Source of the DNA: Acidaminococcaceae bacterium
Lineage (GTDB): Bacteria; Bacillota; Negativicutes; Acidaminococcales; Acidaminococcaceae
Reading direction: 5' to 3'
NCBI GenBank assembly: GCA_944390935.1
Contig: CALXRU010000009.1
Span: 1 to 64,000, forward strand
Length of the DNA: 64,000 nucleotides
Under the pieces are notes generated by a model that made no database searches, was not told the DNA's origin, and was given only the letters and a program-made list of their open reading frames with translations. Positions 60,700-64,000 of this stretch are shown piece after piece. Positions within the stretch are counted from its first letter, which is position 1, and each line of letters starts with the position of its first letter. Position numbers and translations under genes: made by a program.

Positions 60700-61500
60700 A
60701 TGAGCCGCAAACCTTTTGTGCCCGCAGATTTGCTTGGCAAGCTGTGGCGCTGCGTAATTGAATTTGATATGTTAAAGGACGGCGACCGCGTGCTAATCGG
60801 CCTGAGCGGCGGCAAGGACAGCATGTTTTTAACCGCTGCGCTGGCAGAATTGCAGCAGTACGCGCCGTTTAAGTTTGAACTTGCGTGCTACACCGTCGAT
60901 ACGATGTTCAGCCCGGACTTTCCCAAAGCGGAGCTGGAAAGCTTCTGCGCGCAGTACGGGCTTAAGCATTACAGCAGCAAGGTTGACGTTACCGAAGCGT
61001 GGAACAGGCGCACCAATACGCCGTGTTTTACCTGTGCCTACTTCCGCCGCGCCGCCACCAACCGCACGGCGCTGGAGCTTGGCTTTAACAAGGTAGCCTG
61101 GGCGCACCACCACGACGACGCTGTGGAAACCTTCTTTTTAAACCTTGCTGCCAGCGGGCAACTGAAAACCTTTTTGCCGGTAACGCCGCTGAGCCGCACG
61201 GGGCTGACGCTGATACGCCCGCTTTTGTATTACCGAGAGGCGGAAATCATCAGCATGGTGCAGCAGCTCGGCTTAACGCCGCTGAAAAACCCCTGCCCCT
61301 ACGACGGGCATACCAAAAGGCAGGAAGCAAAGGAACTTATCGCCGCCTTGCAGAAGTTTAACCCCGAAGCGTACGACCATCTGGCGGCAGCCATGCGCAC
61401 CGCGCCGCAGGAGCTTTGGCCCGCCAAATGCACCAAGCAGGAACTGGCGGACAAATTCCACACTTTTTGGCAGCAAAAGCGCAGCCGCAGGCAGGAATAA
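60700..61500 (+). CDS. TtcA/TilS-type PP-loop tRNA modification protein
   Basis: 266 residues. The ATP pyrophosphatase loop SGGKDS is at 36-41, a CFTC pair at 109-112, HHHDDAVETFFLN near 137-149, and a further Cys in NPCPYDGH (199). This cysteine set matches TtcA-like proteins, which use a 4Fe-4S cluster to thiolate tRNA, and differs from TilS. AAGGAG precedes the ATG. The tRNA position modified is not certain. Confidence 0.85.
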   Translation: MSRKPFVPADLLGKLWRCVIEFDMLKDGDRVLIGLSGGKDSMFLTAALAELQQYAPFKFELACYTVDTMFSPDFPKAELESFCAQYGLKHYSSKVDVTEAWNRRTNTPCFTCAYFRRAATNRTALELGFNKVAWAHHHDDAVETFFLNLAASGQLKTFLPVTPLSRTGLTLIRPLLYYREAEIISMVQQLGLTPLKNPCPYDGHTKRQEAKELIAALQKFNPEAYDHLAAAMRTAPQELWPAKCTKQELADKFHTFWQQKRSRRQE

Positions 61501-61555
61501 CACCGCTTGCGGCGAATAATAAATTTTATATGACATTCTGACCGGAGGTTTTTTA

Positions 61556-62293
61556 ATGACAGTCAAGGAATTTAAGCAAAGCTATTTTTGTTTCAGCGGA
61601 CGCCTGAACCGCAAGCCCTTTTTAATGCGCCTGATGATGCTGGGCGCGATCAGTATATTTTTTGTTTTAATCGTTATCAACGCCGAACCGCACCTTAAGC
61701 AAGACCCGGCGCATTTTGCCGAAAACGTGCGCAAAACGCTGACCTTCTGGGTTTATTACATTCCGCTGATTATCGCCAGCGTTTCGCTGGGTGTGCGCCG
61801 CCTGCACGATATGAATTTGAGCGGCTGGTGGATGCTGGTAGGCACCGGCGCGATGTTAAGCAACGTCAACACCGGCAACAGCGCCATTGACCTGGCGGCA
61901 AGCATTTTGTTCTACATCGCCCAGATGTTCAACATCTTTTTAATCTTCTTCCGCGGCACCAGAGGCCCCAATAAATACGGCGAAGACCTTTTAGCCGAAC
62001 CGGAAAAAGAAAAGAAGAAAACCAAAGCAGAGCAGAAAGCAGAAGCCAAAGCCCGCAAGGAAGCTGCCGAAGCTGCCAAACGCGCCGATGAGGAACTGGA
62101 CCGCCAGATTGCCGAAGCACACCCCGATTGGGATGAATACGACCGCTACGATGAAAAGATGAAAATCAAAGAGCAGCAGGAAGCGGAAAAAGCAGCGCAG
62201 GAAGCTGCGGATAAAACAGAAAACGAAAACGGCATTTCCATCAAGGCCGAAGCTTCGCTTACCATTAAAAATACAAAAGACGAAACCAAATAA
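61556..62293 (+). CDS. DUF805 membrane protein with charged C-terminal tail
   Basis: 245 residues. The N-terminal DUF805 domain (about 1-140) starts FCFSGRLNRKPF and has four membrane helices with RRLHDMNLSGWW between them. The tail (about 145-245) is a long Lys, Glu, Ala coiled helix, unusual in length for the family. Function of DUF805 is unknown. GGAGG lies 8 bases before the ATG. Confidence 0.88.
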   Translation: MTVKEFKQSYFCFSGRLNRKPFLMRLMMLGAISIFFVLIVINAEPHLKQDPAHFAENVRKTLTFWVYYIPLIIASVSLGVRRLHDMNLSGWWMLVGTGAMLSNVNTGNSAIDLAASILFYIAQMFNIFLIFFRGTRGPNKYGEDLLAEPEKEKKKTKAEQKAEAKARKEAAEAAKRADEELDRQIAEAHPDWDEYDRYDEKMKIKEQQEAEKAAQEAADKTENENGISIKAEASLTIKNTKDETK

Positions 62294-62367
62294 TTACTTA
62301 TGACGCAAATCATGAAAAAATAATAATGTTTCTTGTTAACAAAAAAAACAGGAAAGAAAGAATTCAT

Positions 62368-63792
62368 ATGGTATACGCAGAACTCAAGAAAAAAAGAAAA
62401 AAGTACAACATTAGCCAAACAAAACTTGCCGAAGCTTCTGGTTATAGTAAAGCTGCGATTTCAGCGTGGGAACTTGAAAAAAATACTCCTTCTAATTATG
62501 AACTTTTTCATTTAAATGATGTATTGTCTTCTATCATCAAAGATATTGATGAAGGTGTATTTGATATACGAAAAAAAAGAATCAGGCATTCCAAAATGAA
62601 AAATCGGAACTTACCACCTCCTATAAAAAATGCTGCAGATTACAAAAAACGTCTTTCTCTACGCAAATCAAAAGATACACCATATTCTAAAAAACTATCT
62701 GAACTTTATCGTAGAGCACTAAGCCCCAAAAAAAATAATGCACCTAAAGCAATCGCATTATTTTCAGGCTGTGGTGGTTTATCATTAGGTTTTGCTTCAG
62801 AAGGATTTAATTTTGTTGGCCATATTGAAATAGAACAATCAGCAAACAAAATATATAGTGATAATTTTCCGGAAAGCCAATTGCTTGGAACGGATATTTC
62901 CGATATATCTGATGATGATATACATAAATGGATTTCCGAATATGGAAATATCGATATCCTTGTGGGTGGTCCACCTTGTCAAGGCTTCAGTTTAGCTGGA
63001 AAGCGGGATCCAAAAGATATCCGAAATCAATTGTACAAATACTATGTGCATATCGTTTCCGTTTTGCAACCAAAGGTATTTGTCATGGAAAACGTACGTC
63101 TATTAACTTCTATGAAAAATACTGATGGTCGTTTATTTATTGATTGTATCCTTGAATCGTTCTCCAAAACTGGATATCACGTAATCTGGCAAGAAACAAA
63201 CGCTTGTGATTATGGTGTTCCTCAGTCAAGAGAACGAATTATTCTTATCGGTATACGCAAGGACATAAAAAAAGAATTTATATTTCCTATAGGCACATAT
63301 ACTAACGAGAATCAAACAAATATTCTATTTTCGCCAAAGAAAAGACTAACTTTTCGAGATGCAACAAGCGATTTACAGCCATTAGAATCTGGCGAAATTT
63401 CCTCAGATCCGCTACATTGGAGTATTGTTCACCCTGAACATGTAATAACATGGTTAAAGAATGTACCTGAAGGTTGTAGTGCTCACGAAAATAAAGATCC
63501 TGCTATGCGTCCACCAAGTGGCTTTAATACCACATATAAAAGAATAAAATGGGATGAACCTTGTTCTACGATATCAACAAATTTCAGTATGATATCTGGT
63601 TGCAGAAATGTACATCCAGTGTCAACAAGATCATTGACTATTCGAGAAGCAGCTCGAGTCCAATCTTTTCCTGACGAATTTGTTTTTTCCGGTAAATGGG
63701 GAGATATAAGAAAAGCAATTGGGAACGCTGTTCCACCAATTTTAGCAGCAGCAATAGCAAAATCTATTTTTAAACAAGTATTTAATGATTAA
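62368..63792 (+). CDS. DNA 5-cytosine methyltransferase with N-terminal HTH
   Basis: 474 residues from ATG 62368 (AGGAAAG upstream; an earlier ATG at 62326 lacks a ribosome site). Residues 1-60 are an XRE helix-turn-helix (NISQTKLAEASGYSKAAISA). Then motif I FSGCGG (132-137), motif IV GGPPCQGFS with catalytic Cys204, ENV (241-243), SRERIILIG and the C-terminal GNAVPP motif. HTH-fused methyltransferases such as M.SsoII and M.EcoRII repress their own or the nuclease gene. The gene is much AT-richer than those upstream, a sign of transfer. A TTGTTAACAA palindrome (62333-62342) before it could be its operator. Confidence 0.93.
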   Translation: MVYAELKKKRKKYNISQTKLAEASGYSKAAISAWELEKNTPSNYELFHLNDVLSSIIKDIDEGVFDIRKKRIRHSKMKNRNLPPPIKNAADYKKRLSLRKSKDTPYSKKLSELYRRALSPKKNNAPKAIALFSGCGGLSLGFASEGFNFVGHIEIEQSANKIYSDNFPESQLLGTDISDISDDDIHKWISEYGNIDILVGGPPCQGFSLAGKRDPKDIRNQLYKYYVHIVSVLQPKVFVMENVRLLTSMKNTDGRLFIDCILESFSKTGYHVIWQETNACDYGVPQSRERIILIGIRKDIKKEFIFPIGTYTNENQTNILFSPKKRLTFRDATSDLQPLESGEISSDPLHWSIVHPEHVITWLKNVPEGCSAHENKDPAMRPPSGFNTTYKRIKWDEPCSTISTNFSMISGCRNVHPVSTRSLTIREAARVQSFPDEFVFSGKWGDIRKAIGNAVPPILAAAIAKSIFKQVFND

Positions 63793-64000
63793 ACATGTCG
63801 GAAATAACCTGCTTTTAGATTGAACTGCAATTGAGTTGGATGCTGCCTCTGTCCACCACGTTGAAATTGTATAAAGCCAAATCTAGGTGCAAGATGTTCA
63901 ATATCAGTTCTATATGTTCCTTTTCTAACTTTGTATTTAGACAACACATATCCACTATAAGCATGGGAACAATTAACAATTTCTTTCATAGAAAAAATAG
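63789..64000 (-). CDS. 3' part of a gene facing the methyltransferase, possible restriction enzyme
   Basis: The frame is open to the window edge; an ATG at 63989 may be internal. About 66 to 70 C-terminal residues are visible, containing HLAPRFGFIQFQRGG and HPTQLQFNLKAGYF, soluble and AT-rich like the methyltransferase. Its stop overlaps the methyltransferase end by 4 bases, tail to tail. A partner restriction endonuclease is the likeliest identity by position, but no catalytic motif is in view. Confidence 0.5.
   Translation of the reverse strand, partial: IFSMKEIVNCSHAYSGYVLSKYKVRKGTYRTDIEHLAPRFGFIQFQRGGQRQHPTQLQFNLKAGYFRHV

Overview
The window comes from a diderm Firmicute of the class Negativicutes. 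The evidence is a complete lipopolysaccharide and outer-membrane assembly gene set (Kdo, lipid A, Lpt, BamA, Skp-like, TamB, TolC and Mla genes) together with an OmpM-type porin that carries an N-terminal SLH domain and firmicute-style signals (strong AGGAGG ribosome sites, an S-box SAM riboswitch, a YerC regulator). Family and genus cannot be fixed from the sequence; Acidaminococcaceae is only a guess.

Left end, 1 to 9.3 kb, is accessory. After the tail of an unknown gene comes a solitary archaeal-type AAA ATPase with a C-terminal nuclease-like domain. Two 39-bp palindromes flank and overlap its promoter, and an array of four 23-bp repeats lies downstream. A type I restriction-modification operon (hsdR, hsdM, hsdS, minus strand) and a Phd/RelE-ParE toxin-antitoxin pair follow. 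The pair lies between two ~122-bp direct repeats made of the 3' part of a tRNA-Ser(GCT) gene plus its terminator, so this is an integration or duplication hotspot ending at the intact tRNA.

9.3 to 11.3 kb holds housekeeping genes: an AlkA-like glycosylase, tRNA-Ser(TGA), a cyclodeaminase and a YqgF-like protein. From about 11.3 to 53.6 kb almost every gene is on the minus strand and builds the envelope. In order of transcription: ompM; a small gene; murA, mreB and a phosphodiester glycosidase; a SpoIVB-like S55 peptidase; mlaE, mlaF and an mlaD with a C-terminal barrel; tolC; tamB; a sigma factor; an unknown membrane protein; bamA; an unknown outer-membrane protein; three Skp/OmpH-like genes; lpxD, an LpxL-type acyltransferase, lpxC, fabZ, lpxA, lpxI, lpxB, msbA; a waaA-lpxK fusion; kdsB, kdsA, kdsD, kdsC; a second LpxL-type acyltransferase; lptC, lptA, lptB, one LptF/G permease and a DUF3084 protein. 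The order groups Kdo-lipid A synthesis with its flipping (MsbA), transport (Lpt), outer-membrane protein insertion (BamA, Skp, TamB) and phospholipid traffic (Mla). No lptD is present in the window.

53.9 to 62.3 kb returns to general functions: a CBS-type inorganic pyrophosphatase, YerC, then on the plus strand an S-box-controlled metNIQ methionine importer, a class D beta-lactamase homologue, an aldo/keto reductase with two Fe-S clusters, a TtcA-like PP-loop protein and a DUF805 protein. The right end (62.3 to 64 kb) is AT-rich and foreign-looking: a 5-cytosine DNA methyltransferase with an N-terminal HTH, facing the cut-off 3' end of a gene that may be its restriction enzyme.
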